Origin: VAXT01 sp963774625
Lineage (GTDB): Bacteria; Actinomycetota; Thermoleophilia; Gaiellales; Gaiellaceae
Reading direction: 5' to 3'
Length of the DNA stretch: 64,000 nucleotides
Assembly (NCBI GenBank): GCA_963774625.1
Contig: CAVZFQ010000018.1
Location: forward strand, 62,001 to 126,000
Numbering within the stretch: the first letter of the stretch is position 1; every line of letters starts with the position of its first letter. The notes below the pieces were generated by a model, which was not told the origin of the DNA, searched no databases, and worked only from the letters and a program-made list of their open reading frames with translations. Made by a program: the position numbers and the translations under genes. Positions 26,577 to 36,232 of this stretch are shown one piece after another.

Positions 26577-28496
26577 ATGCGAACAACGCTGAAGCGAGGA
26601 ATAGGCCGCGGTGCCGCCGTCAACGGCAACGGCCGCGCCGTCCTCCCGCCGGGAGTGCTCACGCCGGTCACGCACTACCGCCAGCCGGAGCCCTCGCGCA
26701 GCATCTGGGGCTCGCTCGCCAGGATCTTCTTGCTGACGGTCGCAATCAGCTCGATCGCCGTCTTCGGAGCCGCCGGAGGGGTCTATCTGGAGGCGCTGGC
26801 CGCCGTCGAGGATCTGGCGCCGAAGGAGCAGGTGAAGCTGGCGCTCGACCAGCTCGACATCGCCCCGGCGAACGCGCCGGCGAACGCGCTCGTGATCGGC
26901 TACGACCACCGGCCGGAGGACGGGACGGCGCCCTCGCGCTCGGACACGGTGATGCTCCTGCGCGCCGATCCGCAGGGGGACACGATCTCGATGCTCTCGT
27001 TCCCCCGTGACCTGATCGTCGAGGTGCGGTGCCCGAACGGAGGCCGCTCGCTGGCGCGGATCAACGCCGCGTACTCGTTCTGCGGAGTTGAGGGGACCGT
27101 CGACACCGTGAAGGCGCTGACCGGCCTGCCGATCCACTACATCATCACGGTCAACTTCGAAGGCTTCCGCAAGGTCGTCGACCGTCTGAACGGAGTCTGG
27201 ATCGATGTCGACCGCCGGTACTACAACGACAACAAGGACGGCGGCGAGAGCTACGCCGAGATCAACCTCTGGCCTGGGTACCAGCGCCTCAGAGGCTCGC
27301 AGGCGCTCGACTACGTGCGCTTCCGCCACACGGACTCCGACCTGTATCGGGTCGCGCGCCAACAGGCGTTCGTCAAAGCCGTCAAGCAGGCCGTGAACGC
27401 GTCGTACAAGCCGCGGAGCGTCCCGAAGATCGTGGGGGCCATGCGCAAGAACGTCGAGGTCGGCCAGGCCAGCGGCGAGGTCTCGGTGTCGACGCTCGCC
27501 TCATATGCGCTCTTCGTCTACGGCCTGGAGTCCGGCCACTTCCACCAGGTCAAGATCGGTGGGCTCCAGGGGACGAACGAACTCACGACCGACCCGGCCA
27601 ACGTCAGGGCCGCGGTGACCGAGTTCGTGAAGCCCGACGTGGACGCGGCCGAGAAGGCCACGGCGGTGGCGTTGCGCAGACGGGCGCGGCTGAAGGGCGG
27701 CCTCAGCCCGAAGAATGTGAGCGTCGTCGCCCTGAACGGGAACGGCGTGCCGGGCGCGGCTGCCAACGCGAGCTATCAGCTGGGCCAGCGCGGGTATCGG
27801 GTGATCGCGCCGCCCGAGGGTCTTTCGGCGAACGCTCCGAAGCGCGTCTTCAGGACACAGGTCTACTTCACGTCCAAGAAGGGCGCCCGGCTGGCGGCGG
27901 TCCGGGTCGGGAATCTCTTCGGCTCCGCCGACGTGAAGGCGTTACCGGTCCGGAACCATCAGATCGTCACCCTGGCGAACGGGGCGATGGTCACCGTGGT
28001 CCTGGGGCAGACCTTCAAAGGCACTCTGGCGCCGGCCCCCGTCGACCGCACCCCTCCGCGCAGAGATCCCGAAGTCCGTTTGGCGACGTCCGAGACCATG
28101 CCCGTCGTGCGAGAGGCCTCGAAGTCGAAGCCGGGCTTCCCGCTCCAGGTGCCGACCGTGATCGAGCGCTCGTCGAGCGTCGACCGCGAAGTCCCGCAGC
28201 GCGTCTACAAGATCGGCAAGCGTCGCGCGGTCCGCCTGACCTATCGCACCGGCACGAACGAGTACTGGGGCATCCAGCAGACCAACTGGGAAGACGCCCC
28301 GATCCTCAAGGACGCGAACGACACGCAGGTCATCAAGGGGCGCCAGTACCGTCTCTACTACAACGGGCCAGACCTGCACATGGTCGTCCTGACCGACCGG
28401 GGCACCACCTACTGGGTCGTGAACACGGTGCTCGACACGCTCAACAACGAGACGATGCTGGAGATCGCCAAGGGTCTCCGGCCCTTCAAAAAGTAG
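26577..28496 (+). CDS. LytR-CpsA-Psr (LCP) family protein with LytR C-terminal domain
   Basis: LCP enzymes move polyprenyl-linked glycopolymers onto the cell wall from outside the membrane. The 639-residue protein has a cytoplasmic N-terminus, one membrane helix (RIFLLTVAISSIAVFGAAGG), then the LCP domain: RSDTVMLLRADPQGDTISMLSFPRD, the Arg/Asp catalytic pattern, ITVNFEGF, GVWIDVD and YVRFRHTDSDLYRVARQQAF. A LytR_C domain follows (VSVVALNGNGVPGAA near residue 390), then about 180 residues of unknown structure. ATG 26577 is chosen; an earlier TTG lies inside the terminator. No ribosome binding site is seen. The following genes supply UDP-sugars, consistent with wall polymer assembly. Confidence 0.88.
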   Translation: MRTTLKRGIGRGAAVNGNGRAVLPPGVLTPVTHYRQPEPSRSIWGSLARIFLLTVAISSIAVFGAAGGVYLEALAAVEDLAPKEQVKLALDQLDIAPANAPANALVIGYDHRPEDGTAPSRSDTVMLLRADPQGDTISMLSFPRDLIVEVRCPNGGRSLARINAAYSFCGVEGTVDTVKALTGLPIHYIITVNFEGFRKVVDRLNGVWIDVDRRYYNDNKDGGESYAEINLWPGYQRLRGSQALDYVRFRHTDSDLYRVARQQAFVKAVKQAVNASYKPRSVPKIVGAMRKNVEVGQASGEVSVSTLASYALFVYGLESGHFHQVKIGGLQGTNELTTDPANVRAAVTEFVKPDVDAAEKATAVALRRRARLKGGLSPKNVSVVALNGNGVPGAAANASYQLGQRGYRVIAPPEGLSANAPKRVFRTQVYFTSKKGARLAAVRVGNLFGSADVKALPVRNHQIVTLANGAMVTVVLGQTFKGTLAPAPVDRTPPRRDPEVRLATSETMPVVREASKSKPGFPLQVPTVIERSSSVDREVPQRVYKIGKRRAVRLTYRTGTNEYWGIQQTNWEDAPILKDANDTQVIKGRQYRLYYNGPDLHMVVLTDRGTTYWVVNTVLDTLNNETMLEIAKGLRPFKK

Positions 28497-28499
28497 AGT
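28494..28499 (+). promoter_or_regulatory. -10 hexamer TAGAGT, leaderless UDP-sugar dehydrogenase gene
   Basis: TAGAGT overlaps the stop codon of the LCP gene and ends exactly six bases before the ATG at 28506. No ribosome binding site is present. Confidence 0.45.
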
Positions 28500-28505
28500 C
28501 ACCGC

Positions 28506-29786
28506 ATGACTGAGAAGCCCGCGATCGGGATCTTCGGCGCGGGGTGGGTCGGCCTCGTGACAGGCGCCTGCTTCGCCGACCTCGGCCACCGCGTCGTCGT
28601 GCGCGACGTCGTCGAGGACCGGATCGAGCTGCTGAACGCGGGGCGCCTGCCCTTCCACGAGGCCGATCTGCCGGAGGTGATCGAGCGCAACCGCGAGCGC
28701 CTGACGTTCACGCTGGACGCCGAGGAGCTGACGAGCGCGACCGACCTCTTCTTCGCTTGCGTCGACACGCCGCCGACTCCCTCGGGGGACGCCGATCTCT
28801 CGTCCGTCTGGTCGGTGATCGACGACATGGGCGACCCGGGCGAAGGGCTCCTCGTCATGAAGAGCACCGTGCCTGTGGGCACAGGTGAGCGGATCCGGCG
28901 CAATCTCGACGAGCGCGGGCTCCAGCACGTGGGCTACGTCTCGAACCCGGAGTTCCTCGCCGAGGGCCGCGCCGTCCGGGACTTCATGAGCCCGGACCGG
29001 GTCGTGATCGGCGCCTTCGAGGAGGCACACGGCGATCGCGTCGCGGCGCTCTACGAGGACTTCGAGGCGCCGATCGTGCGGACGAGCGTGCCCTCCGCTG
29101 AGATGGTGAAGCTCGCGGCCAACGCGTTCCTGGCCACGAGGATCTCCTTCATCAACGAGATCGCGAACGTGTGCGAGGCCGTGGGCGCCGACGTCGAGGA
29201 CGTGGCGAAGGGCGTCGGGCTCGACCACCGGCTCGGCCCGCACTTCCTCCGCGCAGGAATCGGCTTCGGCGGCTCGTGCTTCCCGAAGGACGTGTCCTTC
29301 CTGAAGCTCCTCGCCGGCAACAGCGGCTACCACTTCCAGCTCGTGAACGCGGTCATCGAGGTCAACGAGCTCCAGAAGCGCCGCGTCGTCCAGAAGCTCA
29401 AGGATCACCTGGGGAGCCTGCGCGGCAAGACGGTCGCCCTGCTCGGCCTCTCGTTCAAGCCGGACACCGACGATATGCGCGAGGCGCCGTCGATCGTGCT
29501 CGCCTCGCGGCTGCAGGCCGAGGGTGCGGCCGTAACCGCGTGGGACCCGCTCGTCAAAGGCCATCCGGCGCTCGACGGCGTCGTCGTCCACGAGACCGTG
29601 CTCGACGCGGTCCGCGACGCCGACGCGGCCGTGATCGTCACCGAGTGGGGTGAGCTCGCGGCGCTGGCGTCCAAGGAGGTTCACGAGGCGATGCGGAACC
29701 CGCTCATCGTCGACGGGCGGAACCTGCTAGACCCGCAGGCGACGCGAGCAGCCGGCTTCGAGTACGAGGGCATCGGCCGCTCCTGA
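28506..29786 (+). CDS. UDP-glucose/GDP-mannose dehydrogenase family protein
   Basis: These NAD enzymes oxidise a nucleotide sugar twice to the uronic acid. The 426 residues show the Rossmann motif GIFGAGWVGLVTGACFA, CVDTPP, the central FLATRISFINEIANVCEAVG, the catalytic cysteine in GFGGSCFPKD, and a C-terminal domain with LLGLSFKPDTDDMREAPS. UDP-glucose 6-dehydrogenase is the most common activity, but the substrate cannot be fixed from sequence. The gene ends one base into the next ATG (TGATG), so it is coupled to the nucleotidyltransferase. Confidence 0.88.
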   Translation: MTEKPAIGIFGAGWVGLVTGACFADLGHRVVVRDVVEDRIELLNAGRLPFHEADLPEVIERNRERLTFTLDAEELTSATDLFFACVDTPPTPSGDADLSSVWSVIDDMGDPGEGLLVMKSTVPVGTGERIRRNLDERGLQHVGYVSNPEFLAEGRAVRDFMSPDRVVIGAFEEAHGDRVAALYEDFEAPIVRTSVPSAEMVKLAANAFLATRISFINEIANVCEAVGADVEDVAKGVGLDHRLGPHFLRAGIGFGGSCFPKDVSFLKLLAGNSGYHFQLVNAVIEVNELQKRRVVQKLKDHLGSLRGKTVALLGLSFKPDTDDMREAPSIVLASRLQAEGAAVTAWDPLVKGHPALDGVVVHETVLDAVRDADAAVIVTEWGELAALASKEVHEAMRNPLIVDGRNLLDPQATRAAGFEYEGIGRS

Positions 29787-30478
29787 TGGAGGCGATCCTG
29801 CTCGCGGGCGGGAAGGCCGAGCGGCTCGGCGATGCGGCCGGCGGCCGCCCGAAGGCCCTCGTAGAAATCGGTGGCCGTCCGCTTGCTGCCTACCAGGTAG
29901 CGCAGCTCGCGGCCGCCGGCGTCACCAGAGTGATCGTCAGCTGCGCCGCCGGGCAGGAAGAGGTCTTCGAGCGCGAGCTGCAGGGCCTCGGGCCCGACCT
30001 GGTGGCCGTCGGGGAGCCGGAGGCGCTCGGGCGTGGGGGAGGCGTTCGCTTCGCGGCCCAGGCTCGTGCTGAGACAGGCGCCCTGTACGTGCTGAACGGC
30101 GACGAGCTGCTCGACGTCGACCTCGCCGCGCTTGCTGACGCACACCGAAAGCACGGCGGCGCCGCGACGATCGTGGTCGCGCCGCTTCCGGTCAGCTTCG
30201 GCGTCGTGGACGTCGACGACCAGGACCGCGTGCAGGGGTTCGACGAGACGCCTGAGCTCCCGTACTGGGCGAACGCAGGCGTGTACGTGCTCGAAGGCGA
30301 GACCATCGCGCGGTTCCCCGAGAAGGGAGACCACGAGCGGACGACGTTTCCCGAGCTGGCCGCCGAAGGCAGCCTCTTCGCGTTTCGGCACGCGGGGGTC
30401 TGGCTGACGGTCAACACGCCGAAGGACCTCCGCGTCGCAGATGATCACGTTCGCGCGAACCCCGACTGGCTGCGATGA
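29786..30478 (+). CDS. Sugar-1-phosphate nucleotidyltransferase family protein
   Basis: The 230-residue protein is a bare NTP_transferase domain. It opens with MEAILLAGGKAERLGDAAGGRPKALVEIGGRPL, the pyrophosphorylase signature with the activating lysine, then LNGDELLDVDL for metal binding and WANAGVYVLEG. It would make an NDP-sugar from a sugar phosphate; the sugar and base are unknown. It overlaps its neighbours on both sides (TGATG before, ATGA after), so it forms an operon with the dehydrogenase and the cupin. Confidence 0.82.
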   Translation: MEAILLAGGKAERLGDAAGGRPKALVEIGGRPLAAYQVAQLAAAGVTRVIVSCAAGQEEVFERELQGLGPDLVAVGEPEALGRGGGVRFAAQARAETGALYVLNGDELLDVDLAALADAHRKHGGAATIVVAPLPVSFGVVDVDDQDRVQGFDETPELPYWANAGVYVLEGETIARFPEKGDHERTTFPELAAEGSLFAFRHAGVWLTVNTPKDLRVADDHVRANPDWLR

Positions 30479-30885
30479 GCGACTCCCTCAACTCCCCCAA
30501 CCTGGGCCTGCTCGAGGCCTTTGCCGTGGAGCCGACGAAGGTCGACAAGCCGTGGGGCTACGAGCTGATCTGGGCCGAGACCGACGACTACGTCGGCAAG
30601 ATCCTGTTCGTGAAGGCCGGCGAGTCGCTGAGCCTCCAGTTCCACCGCGAGAAGGACGAGTCGTGGCTCGTGCACTCGGGCCGCGCCGAGGTGGAGCTGG
30701 CCGGCCCGGGGGAGAAGCTCCCACAGGCGGAAGTCGTCGGCCCGGGGGCAGCGTTCCGGATCAAGCCCGGGACCGTGCACCGCATCACCGGTGTGGAGGA
30801 CACGACGATCATCGAGGTCTCGACGCCGCACCTCGAGGATGTCGTGCGGCTCGAGGATCGCTACGGCCGCGCGCCCGAGGGCTAG
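30475..30885 (+). CDS. Cupin protein of the mannose-6-phosphate isomerase type II kind
   Basis: The 136-residue protein is a single cupin barrel. VDKPWGYELIWAETDDYVGKILFVKAGESLSLQFHREKDE matches the C-terminal isomerase domain of bifunctional ManC/type II PMI proteins, with His and Glu metal ligands (QFHREKDE) and the second cupin motif PGTVHRI. It could isomerise mannose-6-phosphate and fructose-6-phosphate, or bind a sugar phosphate. Neighbouring nucleotidyltransferase and dehydrogenase genes support a role in activated-sugar synthesis. The ATG overlaps the previous stop. Confidence 0.75.
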   Translation: MSDSLNSPNLGLLEAFAVEPTKVDKPWGYELIWAETDDYVGKILFVKAGESLSLQFHREKDESWLVHSGRAEVELAGPGEKLPQAEVVGPGAAFRIKPGTVHRITGVEDTTIIEVSTPHLEDVVRLEDRYGRAPEG

Positions 30886-30909
30886 GCAACAACATTGACA
30901 TAACTGTGG

Positions 30910-30915
30910 TAAGGT
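30910..30915 (+). promoter_or_regulatory. -10-like TAAGGT before the MerR-like gene
   Basis: TAAGGT ends eight bases before GTG 30924, consistent with near-leaderless transcription. A perfect TTGACA lies at 30895-30900, only nine bases upstream of this hexamer, so it cannot serve as its -35. Confidence 0.35.
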
Positions 30916-30923
30916 TTGTGGCC

Positions 30924-31247
30924 GTGGACGGAATCACGGTCGGAGCCGCAGCTACCCGAACGGGCTGGTCGGCCAGGATGCTCCGTTATCTGGAGGCGTC
31001 CGGGCTCGTCGTTCCCGCGCGGACGAAGTCCGGCTACCGCACGTACGGTCTCCGCGAGCTGAACCAGCTCCGGTCGCTACGCGACTTGCGGCGACGCTTC
31101 GCCGTCGAGATCAGCGACCTCGCGTTTGCAGCGCGACTGCGCCGTGAGCCCGACCTTCGTGCCGCAATCGACACGTGGCTCCACGGCAGCGGCGTCGAAG
31201 CGCTCGACTGGGAGCAGCGAAAGCACGAACGGCTCCTCGCCGCATGA
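30924..31247 (+). CDS. MerR-like transcriptional regulator
   Basis: The 107-residue protein begins with a winged helix-turn-helix of MerR type: ITVGAAATRTGWSARMLRYLEASGLVVPARTKSGYRTYGLRELNQL. A short C-terminal part follows (LRDLRRRFAVEISDLAFAARLRREPDLRAAIDTWL) without cysteines or an obvious ligand domain. Starts at GTG 30906, 30918 and 30924 are all possible; the last fits the -10 spacing. It lies 44 bases before ahcY in the same direction and may regulate it or the sugar operon; this is a guess from position. Confidence 0.75.
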   Translation: MDGITVGAAATRTGWSARMLRYLEASGLVVPARTKSGYRTYGLRELNQLRSLRDLRRRFAVEISDLAFAARLRREPDLRAAIDTWLHGSGVEALDWEQRKHERLLAA

Positions 31248-31291
31248 CTTATCTACACTCCCCCGTTTCCGAGAGAGAAGAGGCTTAGAGA

Positions 31292-32560
<1,269 letters not shown>

Positions 32561-32563
32561 GAC

Positions 32564-33322
32564 CTGCAGGCGCTTGTCCTGGCGGCGGGGTACGCAACCC
32601 GCCTCAGCCCGCTCACGGACGACTTCCCCAAGATGCTCCTGCCGCTCGCCGGCAGGCCGATGCTGGACTACCTGCTCGACCAGGTGCGCGAGGTGCAGGA
32701 GCTCGACGGGATCCACCTCGTCACGAACTCACGCTTCGCGCCGATCTTCGCGGACTGGGCACCCGAGGACGTCACGGTGCACGACGACGGGACGAGCTCG
32801 AACGAGGACCGCCTGGGCGCGATCGGCGACATGCGCTTCACGGTCGAGCGTGCGGGACTGCAGGGCGAGGAGGTGCTCGTCGTGGCCGGCGACAACCTGA
32901 TCGGCTACTCGGTGCCCGACTTCGTCGGCTTCTGGCGGCAGAAGGGCGGCAGCGCGCTCTCCCTCTACCACTGTCCCGACCCGGAGCTGATCAAGCAGTA
33001 CGGCGTCGTCGAGCTGGACGAGCGCCACAGGATCGTGTCCTTCGAGGAGAAGCCCGCGCAGCCGCGCAGCGATCTGGCCGCGACCGCTGCCTACCTCTAC
33101 ACGCCGGAGCACCTGGCCCTCCTCGACGACTACCTCGCCGAGGGGAGCTCACCGGACGCGCCCGGGAACTTCGTCGCGTGGCTCTATCGGCGCGAGCCCG
33201 TCTACGGCTACCGCTTCAGCGGCGAATGGCTCGACATCGGCGACCACGAGCAGCTTCTGGAAGCGGACGGAAGAATGCGCGAGCGCGCCGGGCTGCCCCG
33301 ACGCGCTCGCTACACGCCCTAG
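32564..33322 (+). CDS. Sugar nucleotidyltransferase with probable CTG start
   Basis: The protein of about 252 residues is an NTP_transferase domain: LQALVLAAGYATRLSPLTDD, then FPKMLLPLAGRPML, VVAGDNLIGY and SGEWLDIGDHEQLLEAD near the end, as in glucose-1-phosphate thymidylyl- or uridylyltransferases. In frame there is a TAG (the ahcY stop) at 32558-32560, then GAC and CTG, and no ATG, GTG or TTG before the essential LAAGYATRL motif. CTG 32564 is thus the only reasonable start; an internal ATG at 32633 would delete the active-site loop. GAAGGGAC lies about 12 bases upstream. The sugar is unknown. Confidence 0.82.
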   Translation: MQALVLAAGYATRLSPLTDDFPKMLLPLAGRPMLDYLLDQVREVQELDGIHLVTNSRFAPIFADWAPEDVTVHDDGTSSNEDRLGAIGDMRFTVERAGLQGEEVLVVAGDNLIGYSVPDFVGFWRQKGGSALSLYHCPDPELIKQYGVVELDERHRIVSFEEKPAQPRSDLAATAAYLYTPEHLALLDDYLAEGSSPDAPGNFVAWLYRREPVYGYRFSGEWLDIGDHEQLLEADGRMRERAGLPRRARYTP

Positions 33323-33325
33323 GAG

Positions 33326-34027
33326 TCAGAGGATGGGCGCGGGGAGGGAAGCCGGGCCCTCGCTCAACCCTGGCTCTGGGTGGAAGAAACGTCCGTTCCG
33401 GTTCCCATCACGGAACTTGAACCGGAGCTGGCCGTTGTTCACGAACTCGGCCAGTCGCTCTCGCTGGCCCTGCTTGATCTCGTTGGCCTGAGCCTGCGTC
33501 AGCTTGCCGTCCTTGACTGCCTGGTCGATCTTCGCGTTGGCATCCTTGGCCAACGCGTCGACGAGGCCGTCGACTGACTTGTCACGGGCCTTGGCGACCT
33601 GCGCCAGCGTCTTGCCGCTGCTCAGCTGTGTGCGGAGCTGAGCCTCGGTGAGACCGAGGTACGACGCAGCCGCGTCGAGACCGTGCAGCTTGAAGTGCGG
33701 CCCGTGGCCGAACTTGCCGAACCCGCGGTGCCCGTGCCCGAACAGCGCGTCACCCGAGTTGATCCGCGCCTTCATCGCGTCGCCTTCGGCCTTCGTGATC
33801 CGTCCGGCCTTGACGGCGGCGTCGACGCGGTTCGACAGCGCCTTCTTGAGCGCTGCTGTCAGCTCGCTCGGGGTCACCCCGAGTTGCTTGGCGGCATCGT
33901 TGACCACCGCCTGACTCTCGGCCTTGGAGGAGGTGGCCTTGGTCGCGGCGATGGCGCCGCCGGTGACTGCGACCGCGAGGGCCGCGACGCCTGCGACGAT
34001 CACCTTTCGTTTCGGCATTCCGTTCAT
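33326..34027 (-). CDS. Secreted helical repeat protein, putative envelope-stress target
   Basis: The 233-residue protein has a signal peptide (KRKVIVAGVAALAVAVTGGAIAATKA) and a mature part of two related segments: LGVTPSELTAALKKALSNRVDAAVKAGRITKAEGD and, later, DALAKDANAKIDQAVKDGKLTQAQANEI. A His/Gly/Phe-rich linker (GHGHRGFGKFGHGPHF) lies between them and may bind metal. I do not recognise a named family, though the helix-repeat style resembles other small secreted stress proteins. ATG 34027 follows AAAGGAG. Four phased TCTTAG-like boxes precede it, the same as before htrA. It is downstream of and convergent in layout with the sensor kinase operon direction (same strand). Confidence 0.75.
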   Translation of the reverse strand: MNGMPKRKVIVAGVAALAVAVTGGAIAATKATSSKAESQAVVNDAAKQLGVTPSELTAALKKALSNRVDAAVKAGRITKAEGDAMKARINSGDALFGHGHRGFGKFGHGPHFKLHGLDAAASYLGLTEAQLRTQLSSGKTLAQVAKARDKSVDGLVDALAKDANAKIDQAVKDGKLTQAQANEIKQGQRERLAEFVNNGQLRFKFRDGNRNGRFFHPEPGLSEGPASLPAPIL

Positions 34028-34078
34028 CGGCAGTTCTCCTTTGTTCGCTCGTTGACGATCTCAGGAAAACAGCCACGC

Positions 34079-34117
34079 GTGAGAACGTCCTAAGACGGTT
34101 CTAAGAACTGCTTAAGA
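34079..34117 (-). promoter_or_regulatory. Four 11-bp-phased boxes before the secreted protein gene
   Basis: On the minus strand the hexamers TCTTAA (34117-34112), TCTTAG (34106-34101), TCTTAG (34095-34090) and TCTCAC (34084-34079) repeat with a strict 11-bp period, five bases between each. Tandem 11-bp direct repeats are the usual target of OmpR/PhoB-family regulators, one of which is encoded 1.3 kb away. The distal box overlaps the stop codon of the kinase gene. Confidence 0.7.
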
Positions 34118-35428
34118 AGCGAAGCTGACCCGCATGAGCGTGCCGCCGCCTTCGGCGCGCTCGGCGACGACCCGGCCCCCGTGCGCCTCCGCGACCTGGC
34201 GCACGATCGCGAGCCCGAGTCCCGAGCCGGGACGACCTCGCGCCGCCGGTGCGCGGTAGAAGCGGTCGAACACCTTCGGCAGGTCCTCCTCGTCGATCCC
34301 CGGGCCGTGGTCGCGCACGACCACCTCGCCGTCTGCGACCTTGATCTCGACGCGGCTGCCCTCGGGGCTCCACTTGGCCGCGTTGTCGAGCAGGTTCCAG
34401 ACCGCACGCTCGATCGTCGGGGCCGCGCCGTGCACGGTCGTTTCCTCGAGCTGGGCGTCGAACTCCACGCGCGGCGCGTTTCGACGGGCGCGCTCGAGCA
34501 GGTCGCCGACGAGCAGGTCGAGTCGGACCTCCTCCATCTCCGGTGGCTGAGCGTCCCCGCGGGCGAGCTCGACGAGCTCCGTGATCAACGAGGTCATCTC
34601 CGTCAGCTCGGCGACGACGTCGTGGAGGAGTTGCTCGCGGTCCTTCGGCTTCATCGACTGGTCGCGCGCGAGGACCTCGATGTTCGTGCGCAGGCTCGTG
34701 AGTGGAGTGCGGAGCTCATGGGATGCGTCCGAGACGAGCTGGCGTTGCCTCCTGTTCGATTCCTCGAGTGCGCCGAGCATCGAGTTGAAGCTCTCGGCCA
34801 GCCGTCCGAGCTCGTCCTGGCCGCCCGACTCGATGCGCTCGGAAAGGTCGCCCGTTTCCGTCACGTTCTCGGTCGCAGTCGTCAGGCGCCGCACCGGCGC
34901 GAGGGCGGCCCGCGAGACGAGCAGGCCCAACGCCGCAGCGACAGCGATTCCCCCGGCGGCGATGATGATCAAGAAGAGTCGGATCCGATCGAGCGTGCGG
35001 TCGACCTCGTCCAGCGGACGTGCGACCTGGATCGCGTAGCCGGGGACATACGGAGACGTGCGCACGCGGAGATGGGTGCCTCCGACGTGCGCGTCGGTCA
35101 CGAACTCGTCGCGTTCGCCCCGGGCAACCTGCAGCACGTCGTCGTTGACCGGGAGCTCGGCCGTGGCGTCCGGCGGACGAAGCGTGGCTCCGTCCTCCGC
35201 GCGAACCAGCTGCGGATATCCCTCGGCCTCGCCAAGCGACGGTCCCGGCCCCCGAAAGACTGCTTCCAACGGGCGGTGCGAGATCTCGTCGATCCGCTCG
35301 GCAAGCGCGTTGTCGACCGTGTCGCGGAGCTGGTCACGGACGACGAGGTACGTCGTTACGGACGCGAGCACGACTGCAAGCGCAACCGCCGCCGCGGCGA
35401 CGAGAGCGAGACGGGCGCGAAAGCTCAT
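34112..35428 (-). CDS. Sensor histidine kinase (MprB/BaeS type)
   Basis: The 438-residue membrane kinase has a first membrane helix (LVAAAAVALAVVLASVTTYLVV), an extracytoplasmic sensor region of about 130 residues, a second helix (LFLIIIAAGGIAVAAALGLLV), a HAMP domain, the phosphoacceptor His in LVSDASHELRTPLTSLR, and the ATP-binding motifs NLLDNAAKWSPEG, DHGPGID, FDRFYRA and GSGLGLAIV. It phosphorylates the regulator encoded just upstream, whose stop it overlaps by four bases. The pairing with an HtrA protease resembles mycobacterial MprAB-PepD. Confidence 0.93.
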   Translation of the reverse strand: MSFRARLALVAAAAVALAVVLASVTTYLVVRDQLRDTVDNALAERIDEISHRPLEAVFRGPGPSLGEAEGYPQLVRAEDGATLRPPDATAELPVNDDVLQVARGERDEFVTDAHVGGTHLRVRTSPYVPGYAIQVARPLDEVDRTLDRIRLFLIIIAAGGIAVAAALGLLVSRAALAPVRRLTTATENVTETGDLSERIESGGQDELGRLAESFNSMLGALEESNRRQRQLVSDASHELRTPLTSLRTNIEVLARDQSMKPKDREQLLHDVVAELTEMTSLITELVELARGDAQPPEMEEVRLDLLVGDLLERARRNAPRVEFDAQLEETTVHGAAPTIERAVWNLLDNAAKWSPEGSRVEIKVADGEVVVRDHGPGIDEEDLPKVFDRFYRAPAARGRPGSGLGLAIVRQVAEAHGGRVVAERAEGGGTLMRVSFAS

Positions 35429-36099
35429 GCCTCGCGCAGCGCGTAACCGACGCCGCGAACCGTCTGGAGCAGCCGCGGCTTGTCGCCGGCCTCGGTCTTG
35501 CGCCGCAGGTAGCCCATGTAGACGTCGAGTGAGTTCGACGAGTACCCGAAGTCGTAGCCCCAGACGCGTTCGAAGATCACGGAGCGCGTCAGCACCTGCT
35601 TCGGATTCCGGAGGAAGAGCTCGAGCAGCGAGAACTCGGTGCGCGTGAGCTCGATCGGGTCGCCGCCGCGGGCGACCTCCCGCGTCGCCGGGTCCAGCTC
35701 GAGGTCGGCGAACCGAAGGACATCCTTCGCGTCCTCCAACGAACGGCGAAGCAGCGCGCGCAGGCGGGCGAGCAGCTCTTCCAGGGCGAACGGCTTGACG
35801 AGGTAGTCGTCGGCGCCGGCGTCCAGGCCCGCCACGCGATCGGCGACCTCGTCGCGGGCGGTCAGCATCAGAACGGGTATGCCGTTGCCGGCACTGCGGA
35901 TCCGGCGGCAGACCTCGAGGCCGTCGATGCCCGGCATCAGCACGTCGAGGACGACCGCGTCGGCGGCAGCCTCGTCGCTCAGGCGGTGCAGCGCCTCGGA
36001 GCCGTCGGCCGCCAGCTCCACGGAGTACCCCTCGAGCGTGAGCGCGCGGCGCAACGCCTCACGGACGGGCGCTTCGTCGTCGACAACGAGAACCTGCAT
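35425..36099 (-). CDS. OmpR/PhoB-family response regulator (MprA type)
   Basis: The 224-residue protein has a receiver domain (VLVVDDEAPVREAL, phosphoacceptor Asp in AVVLDVLMPG, Lys in DDYLVKPF) and a winged-helix DNA-binding domain (LTRTEFSLLELFLRNPKQVLTRSVIFERVWGYDF, VDVYMGYLRRKTE-like region, RGVGYALRE). Its start shares a 130-bp divergent region with htrA. Two phased boxes (TCTTAG, TCTCAC) lie 23-40 bases before its ATG, which suggests autoregulation. It overlaps the kinase gene by four bases. Confidence 0.94.
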   Translation of the reverse strand: MQVLVVDDEAPVREALRRALTLEGYSVELAADGSEALHRLSDEAAADAVVLDVLMPGIDGLEVCRRIRSAGNGIPVLMLTARDEVADRVAGLDAGADDYLVKPFALEELLARLRALLRRSLEDAKDVLRFADLELDPATREVARGGDPIELTRTEFSLLELFLRNPKQVLTRSVIFERVWGYDFGYSSNSLDVYMGYLRRKTEAGDKPRLLQTVRGVGYALREA

Positions 36100-36121
36100 G
36101 ACTCCATTGTTGCGATCCTTC

Positions 36122-36138
36122 GTGAGAGAAGGCTAAGA
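36122..36138 (-). promoter_or_regulatory. Two 11-bp-phased boxes before the response-regulator gene
   Basis: On the minus strand TCTTAG (36138-36133) and TCTCAC (36127-36122) are spaced 11 bp, identical in sequence and spacing to the two proximal boxes of the secreted protein promoter. They suggest that the regulator controls its own gene. Confidence 0.6.
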
Positions 36139-36144
36139 CTGGGC

Positions 36145-36183
36145 TCTTAGGAATTTCTTATGCGATGTTCAGCGGGGCCTTAG
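36145..36183 (+). promoter_or_regulatory. Four 11-bp-phased boxes before htrA
   Basis: TCTTAG (36145), TCTTAT (36156), GTTCAG (36167) and CCTTAG (36178) repeat at exactly 11 bp and run in the direction of htrA. The last box lies about where a -35 element would be for a -10 at TACGAC (36205-36210), the geometry of class II activation by PhoB-like regulators. Confidence 0.68.
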
Positions 36184-36232
36184 GTGGAACTGCTCTCATG
36201 GCGATACGACAACCAGGCCAAGGAGAGATTTG

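Noticed and set aside
30895..30900. Perfect TTGACA as the -35 of the MerR-like gene
   Set aside because: No -10 hexamer lies 16-19 bases downstream; the likely -10 is only nine bases away.
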